A stretch of 64,000 nt of DNA from Salinicola avicenniae (GCF_023736115.1 NZ_JAKQZC010000004.1:496001-560000), one strand, 5' to 3'; positions 35,707 through 45,702 are shown, counted from the stretch's first letter. Notes: a model not told the origin generated them from the letters alone. Numbers and translations: made by a program.

Positions 35707-36582
35707 TCAGGGCACCCGGTGGCTGCGGGCTTCCTCGAGCAGCGCGAACCAGGTGGGGCGATCGATCTCGAGATTACTGCTCAATAGCAGGTTGTCGATA
35801 CGACGCTCGTTCAACGTGCCGATCACGGGGACCGGTGAGCCCGGCAGGCGACGCAGCCACGCCAGCGCCAGCCCGGCGGTCGTGGAGTTGAGCTGCTCGG
35901 CCAGGCGCGACAGCGCCGTGCCCAGCACATCCTCGAAGACCGAGCCGCCGCCCAGCGGCGACCACGCCATCGGCGCCAGTCCGTCGGCGAGGATGGCGTC
36001 GTAGAAGCCGTCGAACAGCGCGTCCGGATGGGCGAGCGACAGTTCCAGCTGATGCACGCCCAGGCGGTGATGCATGGTCGCCTGCAGCCGCCGCCATTGC
36101 TCGGGGAGAAAGTTGGAGATGCCGACGGCGCCGACCTTGCCCGCATCGATGGCATCGTCCAGCGCGCGGGCGGTGGCTTCGGCATCCATCAGCGGATCGG
36201 GGCGATGCAGCAGGAAATGGTCGAGACGCTCGACGCCGAGCCGCGACAGCGAGCCGTCGATGACGCTTGTCAGATAGCGCTCCGAGGTGTCGTAGTGCTT
36301 GACCCCGAACGGCGATCGGTCGCGACTGGGCAGCACGATGTCGCCCTTGGTGACCACGCGTACGCGGGACTTGAGTCCCGGGCGGCGGGCCAAGGCTTCG
36401 CCGAAGCGCTTCTCGCCCTCGTGATTGCCGTAGCTGTCGGCATGATCGAACCAGTGCAGCCCGCGCTCCACGCGGGACTCGAGCCAGTCGCCGAAGCGGT
36501 CGGCGTCGTCGAACTCGGGGCGTTCGTTGAGCCGCATCATGCCGAGGATGAAGGGGGAGTCGAAGATCAGGTCGTCGCTCAC
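35707..36582 (-). CDS. Aldo/keto reductase
   Basis: 291 residues from a GTG at 36582 that overlaps the stop of the mutarotase gene (GTGA). The TIM-barrel AKR motifs are seen: FDHADSYGNHEGEKRFGEAL (catalytic Asp-Tyr), VVTKGDI (Lys), DHFLLHRPDPLMD (His) and IGTLNERRIDNLL (NADPH site). It resembles the YdhF subgroup. Its inclusion at the end of the edd-glk-mutarotase operon hints at a sugar-related substrate, which is unproven. Confidence 0.86.
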   Translation of the reverse strand: MSDDLIFDSPFILGMMRLNERPEFDDADRFGDWLESRVERGLHWFDHADSYGNHEGEKRFGEALARRPGLKSRVRVVTKGDIVLPSRDRSPFGVKHYDTSERYLTSVIDGSLSRLGVERLDHFLLHRPDPLMDAEATARALDDAIDAGKVGAVGISNFLPEQWRRLQATMHHRLGVHQLELSLAHPDALFDGFYDAILADGLAPMAWSPLGGGSVFEDVLGTALSRLAEQLNSTTAGLALAWLRRLPGSPVPVIGTLNERRIDNLLLSSNLEIDRPTWFALLEEARSHRVP

Positions 36583-37454
36583 GCCGAGGTCGCCTCTCGT
36601 GCGATGGTGGTGGCCAGCAAGTGTTGAGCATCCGGCACCAGCCACACCGGGTCAAGTCGGGTGCAGGCGGCCTCGACGCAGAGAAAGCGCTGGCCGGCAT
36701 CGGCTGGCGTATCGCTCGGCAGGTCGCTGCCGGGGTGCCACACCACCGTCGAGTCGCTGCCCTGCTTGGTGATCGTGAGGCGCCGCTGGCCGTCGTCGAG
36801 CACGACCGGTCGATGCGACTGGTAGATCCGGTCGAGGGCGCCACGGATGCCGAGCTCGCCCAGTTGATCCTTCTCGGCGAAGCGCTCGAGCTTGTCCAGA
36901 TAGCGGGCGCCGGCGAGCCCTTCCACGCGGCATCGGTGGGTGTCGGCAACCGCGAAATAGGTGTGCAGCGCGCCGGTCATCTTGACTGGCGTAGTCCCGG
37001 TGTGGCGGGTAACCAGCTCGACGCTGAGATGACGCGCATTGGCATGGACCACTGCGCTAGGCGTCAGTTCGTCGTGCAGGCGAGTCAGCGGCGAGAGATG
37101 GATCTCCACGCCGTCGCCGCTGACGTCCTCGTCGACCGCATCGACACGCCAGTCGGCCGTGCGTGCCGGTCCGTGCATCGGCCCCTGGCCATCGGGAGAT
37201 TCATCGGCGAACCATGGCCAGCAGAGCGGAATGCCGCCTCGGATGGCCTTGGGCAGCGGCTGCGGAGTCGGTGTCACCCAGAGCCAGCCATGGTCGTCGT
37301 CGGCCGGACGGTAATGCAGTACCTGCGCGCCTTGCAGCGAGATCGCGAGTTCGCCCCAGGTGTCGTTGATCAGCAGGAGCGTGCGACCTTCCCACTCCGC
37401 CTCGCGCTGGCCATCGGTCGTCTCGATCAGCTCTCGGAGCGTATCGGGGATCAT
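36579..37454 (-). CDS. D-hexose-6-phosphate mutarotase (YeaD-like)
   Basis: 291 residues. Aldose-1-epimerase-like beta-sandwich family with GGIPLCWPWFADESPDGQGPMHGPAR, where the His after PMHG is a conserved active-site residue, and TGALHTYFAV further on. It interconverts anomers of glucose-6-phosphate. It lies between glk and the aldo/keto reductase with 4-bp overlaps on both sides and would supply the beta anomer that Zwf uses. Confidence 0.9.
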   Translation of the reverse strand: MIPDTLRELIETTDGQREAEWEGRTLLLINDTWGELAISLQGAQVLHYRPADDDHGWLWVTPTPQPLPKAIRGGIPLCWPWFADESPDGQGPMHGPARTADWRVDAVDEDVSGDGVEIHLSPLTRLHDELTPSAVVHANARHLSVELVTRHTGTTPVKMTGALHTYFAVADTHRCRVEGLAGARYLDKLERFAEKDQLGELGIRGALDRIYQSHRPVVLDDGQRRLTITKQGSDSTVVWHPGSDLPSDTPADAGQRFLCVEAACTRLDPVWLVPDAQHLLATTIAREATSA

Positions 37455-38410
37455 GTCACTTCCTCGTTATGCAGAGCTTCCGCCGCGCCCAGTAGGCCGG
37501 TCCACGGCGCTGTCACCACCCATGTCGGGATGCCGGCATTGTAGGCACTCAGGCGCCCTTTGTCGGCAAAGGCGCGGCGGAAATCGCTGCGCGGGAGCCA
37601 CTCGAGGAGTCGTGGCAGAATACCGCCGCACAGATAGACGCCGCCGAGCGCACCGAGCATCAAGGCCGCATCGCCGCTGGCGCTGCCGAGTATCTTGAGA
37701 AAGCGCATCAGGGTTTCCCGGGCGACGCGGTCGCCGGCGCGCGCGGCACCGGTCACCTCGGCCGGGGTGTTGTAGTGCGCGGTCACGTTGAGCAGGGCCG
37801 CGTGGGCGAGATAGAGATCGAGAAGCCCCTGGCCACAGAGCAGGCGCTCGAGCGAGACCCGGCCGTAACGGGCGCGAAAGTAGTCGAGTAGTTGCCGCTC
37901 GCGCTCGTCGGTCGGAGCGAACGTGGCATGACCGCCCTCGGTGGTCAGCGGAATCCAGTGGCGCTGGCTGGGGACCAGCCCGGCGACACCGAGGCCGGTA
38001 CCGGGACCGATCACCAGGCGCGGGTTGCGTGGTTCGGCCTCGCCCTCGCCGATCTTGACCAGGTCCTTCTCGTCGACATGGGGCACGCCGAGCGCCTGCG
38101 CGGTGAAATCGTTGATCACCTTGAACGTCGCCATGCCCAATGTCTCGGCGACTTCACGCTTCGAGAATGCCCAGTCATTGTTGGTCATCTTGACCCTGTC
38201 TTCGTGCACCGGACAGGCGAAGGCCAGGCAAGCCTCGCTCGGTGTCTCGGCGCCGACGCGCTCGAGATAGGCCTGGATGGCCTCGACCAACCCGGCGTAG
38301 CGCGCGCAGGGCAGCGTCTCGATGGACTGCAGTTCCACGCTGCCTGGCATCACCAGGGCAAATCGTGCGTTGGTTCCACCGATATCGCCAATCAAGGCGG
38401 GAGTTGTCAT
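37451..38410 (-). CDS. glk: Glucokinase
   Basis: 319 residues, proteobacterial Glk type. The phosphate-binding motif is [13 protein letters not shown], the sugar-binding Asp lies in [16 protein letters not shown], and the second phosphate motif is [15 protein letters not shown], followed by [14 protein letters not shown]. It phosphorylates glucose with ATP. It overlaps edd and the mutarotase gene by 4 bp each, so glucose entry and Entner-Doudoroff steps are co-expressed. Confidence 0.95.
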   Translation of the reverse strand: MTTPALIGDIGGTNARFALVMPGSVELQSIETLPCARYAGLVEAIQAYLERVGAETPSEACLAFACPVHEDRVKMTNNDWAFSKREVAETLGMATFKVINDFTAQALGVPHVDEKDLVKIGEGEAEPRNPRLVIGPGTGLGVAGLVPSQRHWIPLTTEGGHATFAPTDERERQLLDYFRARYGRVSLERLLCGQGLLDLYLAHAALLNVTAHYNTPAEVTGAARAGDRVARETLMRFLKILGSASGDAALMLGALGGVYLCGGILPRLLEWLPRSDFRRAFADKGRLSAYNAGIPTWVVTAPWTGLLGAAEALHNEEVT

Positions 38411-40257
38411 GTATGCCCTCCGGGCAGATCGGCGGCGTCGAAGCCCCCAAAGGTGGCTGCCCCATCCTCGGCGCCGCCCACCAGCTGTCGGAAGCCGGCG
38501 AACAACTCGCGCCCCATGCCGTGATGATAGTGATCCAGATCGCAGCTCGCCGGTTCCCGCTCGGACCAGGTCTGCGCATCTACCAGTGCCTCGAGCACGC
38601 CGTTGTCCGGATCGAGCCGAACGACGTCGCCGTCGCGCAGGTAGGCCAGCGGCCCAGCGTCGACAGCTTCCGGCGTGACGTGAATGGCAGCGGGTACCTT
38701 ACCAGAGGCGCCGGACATGCGCCCGTCGGTGACCAGCGCGACCTTGTGGCCGCGATCCTGCAGGACCCCAAGGAAAGGCGTCAACTGGTGCAGTTCCGGC
38801 ATGCCGTTGGCGCGGGGGCCCTGGAAACGCACCACCACGATGATGTCGCGATCCAGTTCGCCACTCTCGAACGCGGCCTTGACCTGGCTCTGGTCGTCGA
38901 AGATGCGCACCGGGGCTTCCACCAGGCGGAACGCCGGCTTGACCGCTGAGACCTTGATCACGCCGCGCCCCAGGTTGCCATCGAGTACCGCCAGCCCGCC
39001 GGTGGGGGCGAAGGGGCGAGCCACCGGTCGCACGACCTCCTCGTCGAGGCTCTGCGATGTGCCTTCGCGCCAGGTCAGGCGCCCTTCGTCGAGGAACGGC
39101 TCCTGCGTGTAGGCGCGCATGTCGGTGCCGAAGGCGCTGTGGACATCGGCATGCATCAGTCCAGCGTCCAGCAGTTCGCGCACCAGCAGGCTGACGCCGC
39201 CGGCCGCATGGAAATGGTTCACGTCGGCCTGCCCGTTGGGGTAGATGCGCGTGAGGCTCGGTACGACGCTCGACAGCTCCGAGAAATCATCCCAGGTGAT
39301 GGTCACACCGACGGCCGCCGCCATCGCCACGAGGTGCAGGGTATGGTTGGTGGAACCGCCGGAGGCCAGCAGACCGATCATCGCGTTGACGATCGCATGG
39401 GCGTTGATCTGGCGATAGAAAGGCCGGTAATCGCCGCCCTGTTCGCTGTTGCGGATCACCTGCTCGGTACTGAACTTGGTGATCGCGTCGCGCAGCGGTG
39501 TGCCGGGGTTGACGAACGAGGTGCCGGGCAGGTGGAGGCCCATCATCTCGAGCATCAGCTGATTGGAGTTGGCTGTACCATAAAAGGTGCAGGTGCCAGG
39601 GCTGTGATAGGACTCCGACTCCGCCTCGAGCAGGGCGTCACGGCCGACCTTGCCTTCGGCGTAGAGCTGGCGGATACGGGATTTTTCGGCGTTGGGCAGG
39701 CCACTGGGCATCGGCCCGGCGGGGACGAAGATGGCCGGCAGGTGGCCGAAGCGGGCGGCACCGATGAATAGGCCTGGCACGATCTTGTCACAGACGCCGA
39801 GATAGAGTGCGCCATCGAACATGTTGTGGGATAGCGCGACCGCGGTCGCCATGGCGATGACATCGCGGGAGAACAGCGAGAGTTCCATGCCCGGCTGGCC
39901 TTGGGTGACGCCGTCGCACATTGCTGGTACGCCACCGGCAAACTGGGCGGTGCCGCCCATGCCGCGGGCCGCTTCCTTGATCAGCTCGGGAAAGTGTTCC
40001 AGCGGCTGGTGGGCCGAGAGCATGTCGTTGTAGGAGGAGACGATCCCCACGTTGGCACTGTTCATCAGCTTCAGACTGTTCTTATCGGCAGCGCCGCAGG
40101 CGGCGAAGCCATGTGCCAGGTTGCCGCAGGAGAGCTCGCCACGGTGCACGCCGCGGCGGTGCTGCTGCGCCATGCGATCTTCATAGAGCCGACGACGATC
40201 CGCGGAGCGATCCTCGATACGCCGCGTCACACGGTCGATGGTGGGGTTGAGCGTCAT
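38407..40257 (-). CDS. edd: 6-phosphogluconate dehydratase
   Basis: 616 residues from the ATG at 40257 (GAGGC upstream). IlvD/Edd family with the cluster-binding cysteines in [34 protein letters not shown] and [15 protein letters not shown]; the C-terminal [20 protein letters not shown] is typical. It dehydrates 6-phosphogluconate to KDPG, the key Entner-Doudoroff step. First gene of the edd-glk-mutarotase-AKR operon; the promoter region at 40258-40473 is shared with gapA. Confidence 0.96.
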   Translation of the reverse strand: MTLNPTIDRVTRRIEDRSADRRRLYEDRMAQQHRRGVHRGELSCGNLAHGFAACGAADKNSLKLMNSANVGIVSSYNDMLSAHQPLEHFPELIKEAARGMGGTAQFAGGVPAMCDGVTQGQPGMELSLFSRDVIAMATAVALSHNMFDGALYLGVCDKIVPGLFIGAARFGHLPAIFVPAGPMPSGLPNAEKSRIRQLYAEGKVGRDALLEAESESYHSPGTCTFYGTANSNQLMLEMMGLHLPGTSFVNPGTPLRDAITKFSTEQVIRNSEQGGDYRPFYRQINAHAIVNAMIGLLASGGSTNHTLHLVAMAAAVGVTITWDDFSELSSVVPSLTRIYPNGQADVNHFHAAGGVSLLVRELLDAGLMHADVHSAFGTDMRAYTQEPFLDEGRLTWREGTSQSLDEEVVRPVARPFAPTGGLAVLDGNLGRGVIKVSAVKPAFRLVEAPVRIFDDQSQVKAAFESGELDRDIIVVVRFQGPRANGMPELHQLTPFLGVLQDRGHKVALVTDGRMSGASGKVPAAIHVTPEAVDAGPLAYLRDGDVVRLDPDNGVLEALVDAQTWSEREPASCDLDHYHHGMGRELFAGFRQLVGGAEDGAATFGGFDAADLPGGHT

Positions 40258-40284
40258 GGTCTGCCTCATCGAGCTGTCAGGGTA

Positions 40285-40302
40285 TTTGGTAAACTTACCA
40301 AA
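40285..40302. promoter_or_regulatory. Perfect 18-bp palindrome in the edd 5' leader
   Basis: TTTGGTAAACTTACCAAA has 8-bp arms around a central AC. It lies 28 bp before the edd start and downstream of the edd promoter candidate, a good repressor position. It does not match the HexR spacing (GTAA and TTAC are two bases apart instead of about five), so another regulator is likely. Confidence 0.55.
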
Positions 40303-40343
40303 AAAATGCCCAGTTGTTTGCCGATACGTCCTTAGTCTTAGGC

Positions 40344-40372
40344 TTTAGAAGTAATATTCTTTCACGTTTCAA
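40344..40372 (-). promoter_or_regulatory. Candidate edd promoter
   Basis: On the minus strand TTGAAA (40372-40367) and TCTAAA (40349-40344) are spaced by 17 bp, a reasonable sigma70 pair that would start the edd transcript near 40337, upstream of the palindrome at 40285-40302. Confidence 0.45.
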
Positions 40373-40473
40373 TGTTCTAGACTGGGGGTAGTCTGGCGGT
40401 TGTCGCCGGCCGACCCGGCCGGCGTGCCGCCTCTATCTCACTGCCGTAGTCACGTCATCATAAGGAGAGCAGC

Positions 40474-41475
40474 ATGACCTTGCGTGTCGCCATCAACGGA
40501 TTTGGCCGCATCGGCCGCAACGTGCTCCGCGCCCTTTACGAAAACGGTTACCGCGACAAGGTCGAGGTCGTGGCGATCAATGACCTTGGGGACCCCGCGC
40601 TCAACGCCCACCTGCTGCGTCATGACAGCGTGCATGGTCCCTTCGGCTTCGCGGTCTCCCACGACAGCGATACCTTGAGCGTAGACGGTGACAGCATCCG
40701 CATCCTGTCCGAGCGTGATCCGGCACAATTGCCGTGGCAATCGCTCGACGTGGATCTGGTCATGGAGTGCACCGGCCTCTTCACCAAGCGCGACGCCGCG
40801 GCCAAGCACATTGAGGCGGGTGCCGGACGCGTGCTGATCTCCGCACCCAGCGGCGATGCCGATGCCACCATCGTTTTCGGTGTCAACGAGAACACGCTCA
40901 AGGCCGAGCATCGTGTCGTTTCCAACGCGTCTTGCACCACCAATTGCCTGGCACCGGTCGCGCAGGCGCTGCAGGATTCGGTCGGTATCGAGAACGGCCT
41001 GATGACCACCGTCCACGCCTACACCAACGACCAGAACCTGTCCGACGTCTATCATAAGGACCCGTACCGGGCGCGTAGCGCGACCCAGTCGATGATCCCG
41101 ACCAAGACAGGGGCCGCGGCGGCGGTTGGCCTGGTGCTGCCGGAACTCAACGGTAAGCTCGATGGTCTGGCCGTGCGTGTGCCGGTGATCAATGTCTCGC
41201 TGGTCGATCTGACCTTCACCGCAGGGCGCGACACCAGCAAGGAAGAGATCAACGAGATCGTCGAGAAGGCGGCCGCGGCTTCCCCGGTTCTCGCGGTCAA
41301 CGCCCAGCCGCTGGTCTCGATCGATTTCAACCATGATCCGAACTCATCGACGTTCGACGCCAACCACACGCGTGTCAACGGGCGCCTGGTCAAGGTGATG
41401 GCGTGGTACGACAATGAGTGGGGTTTCTCCAACCGCATGCTCGATACCGCTCTGGCCATGCAGGCTGCCAACTAA
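40474..41475 (+). CDS. gapA: Glyceraldehyde-3-phosphate dehydrogenase, type I
   Basis: 333 residues, full length. NAD-binding [15 protein letters not shown]; catalytic Cys154 in [13 protein letters not shown]-terminal [20 protein letters not shown] precedes the ATG. It oxidises glyceraldehyde-3-phosphate made by Eda to 1,3-bisphosphoglycerate. Divergent from edd, so the two share a regulatory region; in pseudomonads both belong to the HexR regulon. Confidence 0.95.
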   Translation: MTLRVAINGFGRIGRNVLRALYENGYRDKVEVVAINDLGDPALNAHLLRHDSVHGPFGFAVSHDSDTLSVDGDSIRILSERDPAQLPWQSLDVDLVMECTGLFTKRDAAAKHIEAGAGRVLISAPSGDADATIVFGVNENTLKAEHRVVSNASCTTNCLAPVAQALQDSVGIENGLMTTVHAYTNDQNLSDVYHKDPYRARSATQSMIPTKTGAAAAVGLVLPELNGKLDGLAVRVPVINVSLVDLTFTAGRDTSKEEINEIVEKAAAASPVLAVNAQPLVSIDFNHDPNSSTFDANHTRVNGRLVKVMAWYDNEWGFSNRMLDTALAMQAAN

Positions 41476-41495
41476 GCGCCATTCGATACCTGGCT

Positions 41496-41550
41496 GGAAA
41501 GGCCGCCGAGCCTTTCCGGCCTCCCTCCGGCGACAACCTCTGTTGTCGCC
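41496..41550 (+). terminator. Two tandem hairpins after gapA
   Basis: GGAAAGGC-CGCCGA-GCCTTTCC (41496-41517) and GGCGACAAC-CTCT-GTTGTCGCC (41529-41550) are perfect stems of 8 and 9 bp, 12 bp apart, directly after the gapA stop. Neither is followed by a long T-run; together they probably stop or stabilise the gapA transcript. Confidence 0.6.
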
Positions 41551-41843
41551 TGTTCATCGCCACCACTGGCCCGTTCTCGACGGTGCTAAAGGGTGTGTGA
41601 GCCCTCTTGGCATTGACTGCCCGCCTGTCGCCAATTGCCGACGATTTTGCCCGTCGGACGAAGTGGTGTATTTTTCGCGCTCAAGTCGGCTGATCAAGCG
41701 TCGATAAGCCCTGTAGGATATGAGCCCATGTCGCATGACGAGTGTGCCGCGGGCTTGGACTGACCGGGCTGACGCTCTAAGGTGGAGTCGGCAAGATCCG
41801 GTTTTTCCATCTATCTTCTCTTTCCATCGAGGTCGGCGTCGTC
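41551..41843. other. Gene-free stretch with a promoter candidate before the small protein
   Basis: About 290 bp without a credible gene (with the hairpins, 368 bp between gapA and the next gene). TTGCCC (41647-41652) and TATTTT (41669-41674), 16 bp apart, are the best promoter candidate and would give a 5' leader of about 165 nt for the gene at 41844. Nothing else was recognised. Confidence 0.35.
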
Positions 41844-42146
41844 ATGCAGGACACGATCACCAACGCCCATCGCCTGATCGGCGAGAATATTCGTGAACCC
41901 GGCGAGGCGCGCTGTGGCCGTATCGTCGGGGTGGATCAGTACCGCGCCCAGCCCGTCATTTTTGTGATCTGGCAGGGGCAGGAGGGTATCCACCGCTTCG
42001 AGCTGACATTCGACGAGCTGGGGCAGTTGGCAGAGGCCTGCATCGAAAGACAGGATCGAGGAGCCCGACGCGAGTCGACGGTCGATCAGCACGACGACGC
42101 GGACGCTTCCCGCACTTTTTCACGGCGCCGAGTGGGTTCCCGCTAG
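41844..42146 (+). CDS. Small uncharacterised protein
   Basis: 100 residues. A compact acidic N-terminal two thirds (RCGRIVGVDQYRAQPVIFVIWQGQEGIHRFELTFDELGQLAEAC) reads like a small beta-rich domain followed by a helix; the C-terminal third is Arg/Asp/Ser-rich and probably disordered. I do not recognise the family. It precedes the PAS-GGDEF gene by 54 bp in the same direction. Confidence 0.6.
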   Translation: MQDTITNAHRLIGENIREPGEARCGRIVGVDQYRAQPVIFVIWQGQEGIHRFELTFDELGQLAEACIERQDRGARRESTVDQHDDADASRTFSRRRVGSR

Positions 42147-42200
42147 CGGCGTCAGTTCATTTCCCTGCCGCCATGCCGCGGCTTGATGAGACCGGAGTGC

Positions 42201-43490
42201 ATGGAACGATCGGATGCCTTCGAGACCGGCGATAGCGCGCTGGGCGTGAAGACGCAACAGTGGTTGCAGGCGCTGCCGGCGACTGCCTATGTCACCGACG
42301 CCGGCTGGTGGTTGGGGCAGGTCTCGTTCCTCGGGCATTCGGTGGCGACACTGGCGCAGCGTCCCTCCGAGGAGTTCCTCGCGCATCCCGAACGGTGGCT
42401 GGATCAGATTCCGGAGCTGGCACGTCGGGCAGCGCTCGAGCAGCTGCAGAACGCCCAGGTCACCGGTGAAGCCCGGGTGACGCTGCGCTATCGGCTCGTG
42501 CGTCCGGACGGCTCCGAGTGCCAGATCGAGGACTCGCTCTCCATTCAGCGCGATGCCGGCGGCGGCATCACAGCCCTGGTGGGTCTACTGCGAGAGGCCT
42601 CGGAGCGGAGCGACGACGAGGCCGATACGCCGGACGAGCGCTCGCTGCTGGCCCATGTCGGCGATCTGGTGCTGACGCTCGACGACGAGCTTCACTGTGT
42701 CGAGGCGCTGGGAGCCGCCAGCGAGCTGCTGGGTATGCCGGCAGCACAGCTGCAGTCCCAGTCGCTGTTTGGCCTGATGGCGCCGGAGGACGGTGCGCGG
42801 GTACAGCGTACGCTGCTCGACCACGCGGCGGAGGGGCGATCCGCGATGCTGGAAGTTCGCCTGCGTCATTTGCGTGGCGGCTATCGTTGGTTCGAGATCC
42901 ACTTCTCCCCGTATGCCACGGTCTCGGCGGCTACCCCAGGCTGGGTCGCCATCGCCCGGGACATTACCGAGCGTCGCCATCAGTCGCTGCAGTGGGACGC
43001 CTACACCGCGACCGATGAGTTGACATCCGCCCTCAATCGGGAAGCCTTCATGGGGCTGCTGCGCCATGCACTTTCGCTCGAGGGGGGCAAGCTGCGCCTG
43101 ACGCTGATACTGTTCGACGTCGACCACCTATGCGATATCAATCAAGCTTGGGGCCGCGAGGGCGGTGATCTCGTGCTGACCTGCATCGGCGAGATGTGCC
43201 GGGCGACGCTGCGTGAGCGTTTCAGCTTCGGCCGGCTCGAAGACGATACTTTCGCCCTGCTCCTGAGCGGCAAGTCGCTGCAGGAATCCGCGTCGATCGC
43301 CGAACGCCTTCGCGAGCGGTTCGCCTCCACCCGAGTCGAGTTCCATGGTCACTGGCTCTCCTTCTCGGTTAGTCTGGGGGTTGCCGAGCGGCGTGCCGAC
43401 GAGTCCGCGGAGAGCTTTCTGCAGCGGGCCGACGGTGGCCTGCGTGGCGCCAAGGCGCACGGGCGTGATCGAGTGCAACAGGCGCTCTGA
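42201..43490 (+). CDS. PAS protein with a degenerate GGDEF domain
   Basis: 429 residues from the ATG at 42201 (GGAG upstream). An N-terminal PAS-like region (residues about 15-140) is followed by a clearer PAS domain with PAC motif (LVLTLDDELHCVEALG to WVAIARDITERRHQ) and a GGDEF-type domain (DELTSALNREAF, LFDVDHLCDINQAWG). The metal-binding Asp is kept, but the signature loop reads EDDTF at 347-351 instead of GGDEF and no RxxD inhibitory site precedes it. It is therefore probably not a diguanylate cyclase and may act as a c-di-GMP or GTP sensor or by protein contact. Confidence 0.82.
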   Translation: MERSDAFETGDSALGVKTQQWLQALPATAYVTDAGWWLGQVSFLGHSVATLAQRPSEEFLAHPERWLDQIPELARRAALEQLQNAQVTGEARVTLRYRLVRPDGSECQIEDSLSIQRDAGGGITALVGLLREASERSDDEADTPDERSLLAHVGDLVLTLDDELHCVEALGAASELLGMPAAQLQSQSLFGLMAPEDGARVQRTLLDHAAEGRSAMLEVRLRHLRGGYRWFEIHFSPYATVSAATPGWVAIARDITERRHQSLQWDAYTATDELTSALNREAFMGLLRHALSLEGGKLRLTLILFDVDHLCDINQAWGREGGDLVLTCIGEMCRATLRERFSFGRLEDDTFALLLSGKSLQESASIAERLRERFASTRVEFHGHWLSFSVSLGVAERRADESAESFLQRADGGLRGAKAHGRDRVQQAL

Positions 43491-43539
43491 ACCGAGTCGA
43501 CGTCCGCGTCGTGACAGTCTGAATGAAGGAGAAAAATGC

Positions 43540-44343
43540 ATGGGACGACTGTTGCTGGTCGCACTGTTGAGCCTGATCTGCCTGCCCGTCTGGGCCGATG
43601 AAGTCGAAGGTCCCCATGTTCAGGGAGAAACCTTCGAGTACTCGACCGGAGGCCAGACCTATCAGGGATATCTCGCCTATAACGCGGCCGACGACGAGCC
43701 GCGTCCGGCGGTGCTTCTGGTTCATGAATGGTGGGGCCTGAACGACTATATCGAACACAAGGCGGACCAGCTCGCGGCATTGGGTTTCGTGGCGCTGGCG
43801 GTCGATATGTATGGGGACGGCAAGGTGGCCGATCACCCGGATCAGGCGCAGGCCTTTTCCAGCCAAGTGATGTCGGACTGGCCCTCGGCGCGCGCACGCC
43901 TGGAAGCTGCCATGGAGGCGCTGCGCCAGCATCCTGCGGTGCGCGAGGACGATATGGCGGCGATCGGCTACTGCTTTGGCGGTGGCGTGGTGATGAACAT
44001 GGCGCTGGCCGGCATGCCGCTGGACGCGGTGATCAGCTTCCATGGCAGCCCGACGCAGGCGGTCTCCAATCCTCAGCCGTTCGAGGGGCTAGTGCGTATC
44101 TACAACGGCGCCGCTGACCCGCTGGTCGATTCGCAGGCGCTCGCCGACATGGCCGGCGAGCTGGAAACGCAGGGTGCCGACGTCCGTGTGGTGCAGTACC
44201 CGGGGGCGAAGCATGCGTTTACCAATCCGGAAGCGGATGCGCTGGCGGCCGAGTACGACCTGCCGCTTGGCTACGATGCTGCTGCCGATGCCGCCTCTTG
44301 GCAGGCCGCGCTGCTGGCCCTGGACAAGGCGCTGAATCAGTAG
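43540..44343 (+). CDS. Exported dienelactone hydrolase family protein
   Basis: 267 residues from the ATG at 43540 (AAGGAG upstream) with a signal peptide (MGRLLLVALLSLICLPVWADE). The alpha/beta-hydrolase core has the DLH nucleophile cysteine in AIGYCFGGGVVMNMA, the Asp in YNGAADPLVDSQAL and the His in PGAKHAFTNPEADA. Periplasmic DLH-like proteins are hydrolases of unknown substrate. It follows the GGDEF-like gene by 49 bp and ends at a strong terminator. Confidence 0.87.
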   Translation: MGRLLLVALLSLICLPVWADEVEGPHVQGETFEYSTGGQTYQGYLAYNAADDEPRPAVLLVHEWWGLNDYIEHKADQLAALGFVALAVDMYGDGKVADHPDQAQAFSSQVMSDWPSARARLEAAMEALRQHPAVREDDMAAIGYCFGGGVVMNMALAGMPLDAVISFHGSPTQAVSNPQPFEGLVRIYNGAADPLVDSQALADMAGELETQGADVRVVQYPGAKHAFTNPEADALAAEYDLPLGYDAAADAASWQAALLALDKALNQ

Positions 44344-44387
44344 GTTTTCCTAGAGGTTACCTTGCGAAGCGGGGCGCCTCGCGAAAT

Positions 44388-44419
44388 AACGCCAGCGACA
44401 GATGTCGCTGGCGTTTTGC
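44388..44419 (+). terminator. Intrinsic terminator after the dienelactone hydrolase gene
   Basis: AACGCCAGCGACA-GA-TGTCGCTGGCGTT (44388-44415) is a perfect 13-bp stem with a short T-run. It lies between two convergent genes and is symmetric enough to serve pncB on the other strand too. Confidence 0.8.
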
Positions 44420-44457
44420 GTTGGCGTGACCGCCGTCAAGCGCCCTGGGTCGAGCGA

Positions 44458-45630
44458 TCAGGGGGCATGGCTGAGCGCGAGCACTCGCTTGGCCAGTGAG
44501 ATCATCTCCGGCTCGCCGGTGTGCTTGTCGGGGACGTCGGAGAGCTTGATCACCGGCAGCCAGTGTTGCCCCTCCGGCTTGGCCTCGACCATCTTGATAA
44601 CCATGTTCATCGGCGTCACGCCAACGTCATTGGTGAAATTGGTGCCGATACCGAATGCCATGCCGATGCGACCCTGGCAGAACGTCTGGATGCGCTCGAC
44701 ACGCTCTGGTGTCAGGGCATCGGAGAAGATGATCGTCTTGCTGCGCGGGTCGATGCCGAGGCGCTCGTAGTGGGCGATGGTGCTGGCGGCGAAATCCAGG
44801 GGGTCGGCGCTGTCATGGCGCACGCCGTCGAAGAGCTTGGCGAACTTCTTGTCGAAGCTTTCGAAGAAGGCCCGGCTGGTAAAGGTGTCGGTCAGTGCAA
44901 TACCGAGATCACCGCGATAGACGTCGACCCAGTGCTCCAGCGCCAGGCTGTTGGCCATCTTGAAGCCGAAGCGAGCGCCGTGGAACATGAACCACTCGTG
45001 GGCATGCGTGCCGATTGGCTTGACGCCGTGGCGCATCGCCAGCAGCACGTTGCTGGTGCCGCTGAAGGCGTTGCCGCCATACTGACGCAGGGCACCGACA
45101 ACGCGGTCGTGGACATCGAACGAAAAGCGTCGGCGGGTGCCGAATTCGGCGATCTTCAGGCCCAGTCGACGATAGTGTTCGATCTTCTCCCGCGTGCGCT
45201 GCGCCACGGTGTCATCGGCTGTGCGTTCGATGCCGCGCAGGCGATACCAGAGTTCGCTGATCAGCGCCATCAGCGGCACTTCCCACAGGATCGTGCGATA
45301 CCAGAGCCCCTCGATCACCACCGACAGGGCGCTGCCCTCCTGCTCGATGACCACCTCGGCGGGGTTATAGCGAAACCCGGCGAGGAAGTCGAGATAGGTC
45401 GGGTCGAGGTAGGGGCAGGTCTCCTCGAGGTAGCGTTTCTCGGCGTCGCTCAGCGTGAGTTCGGCCATCGCGTCGACTTCTCGGCGCAGGGCTTCGCCGA
45501 ACCCCGGCGGAAAGGCGTGGTCGCCACGGTTGATGAAGGCGTAGCGGGCCTGCGCATAGGGGAAGCGCTTGATCACGGCATTCTGCATCGTGATCTTGTA
45601 GAAATCGTTATCGAGAAGCGAAGTCAGCAT
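44458..45630 (-). CDS. pncB: Nicotinate phosphoribosyltransferase
   Basis: 390 residues, full length. The N-terminus SLLDNDFYKITMQNAVIKRFP and the motif GTSNVLLAMRHGVKPIGTHAHEWF (with the phosphorylated/PRPP-binding His) are characteristic; GVRHDSADPLDF follows. It converts nicotinate plus PRPP (with ATP) to nicotinate mononucleotide in NAD salvage. It is transcribed alone, convergent with the dienelactone hydrolase gene. Confidence 0.95.
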   Translation of the reverse strand: MLTSLLDNDFYKITMQNAVIKRFPYAQARYAFINRGDHAFPPGFGEALRREVDAMAELTLSDAEKRYLEETCPYLDPTYLDFLAGFRYNPAEVVIEQEGSALSVVIEGLWYRTILWEVPLMALISELWYRLRGIERTADDTVAQRTREKIEHYRRLGLKIAEFGTRRRFSFDVHDRVVGALRQYGGNAFSGTSNVLLAMRHGVKPIGTHAHEWFMFHGARFGFKMANSLALEHWVDVYRGDLGIALTDTFTSRAFFESFDKKFAKLFDGVRHDSADPLDFAASTIAHYERLGIDPRSKTIIFSDALTPERVERIQTFCQGRIGMAFGIGTNFTNDVGVTPMNMVIKMVEAKPEGQHWLPVIKLSDVPDKHTGEPEMISLAKRVLALSHAP

Positions 45631-45702
45631 GAAAACTCGTCATCAGCATGAGCGAAAGTCGCGCGGGTAAGAAGAGAGGGCACCCCGCGGTCCCGGGCGG
45701 CT

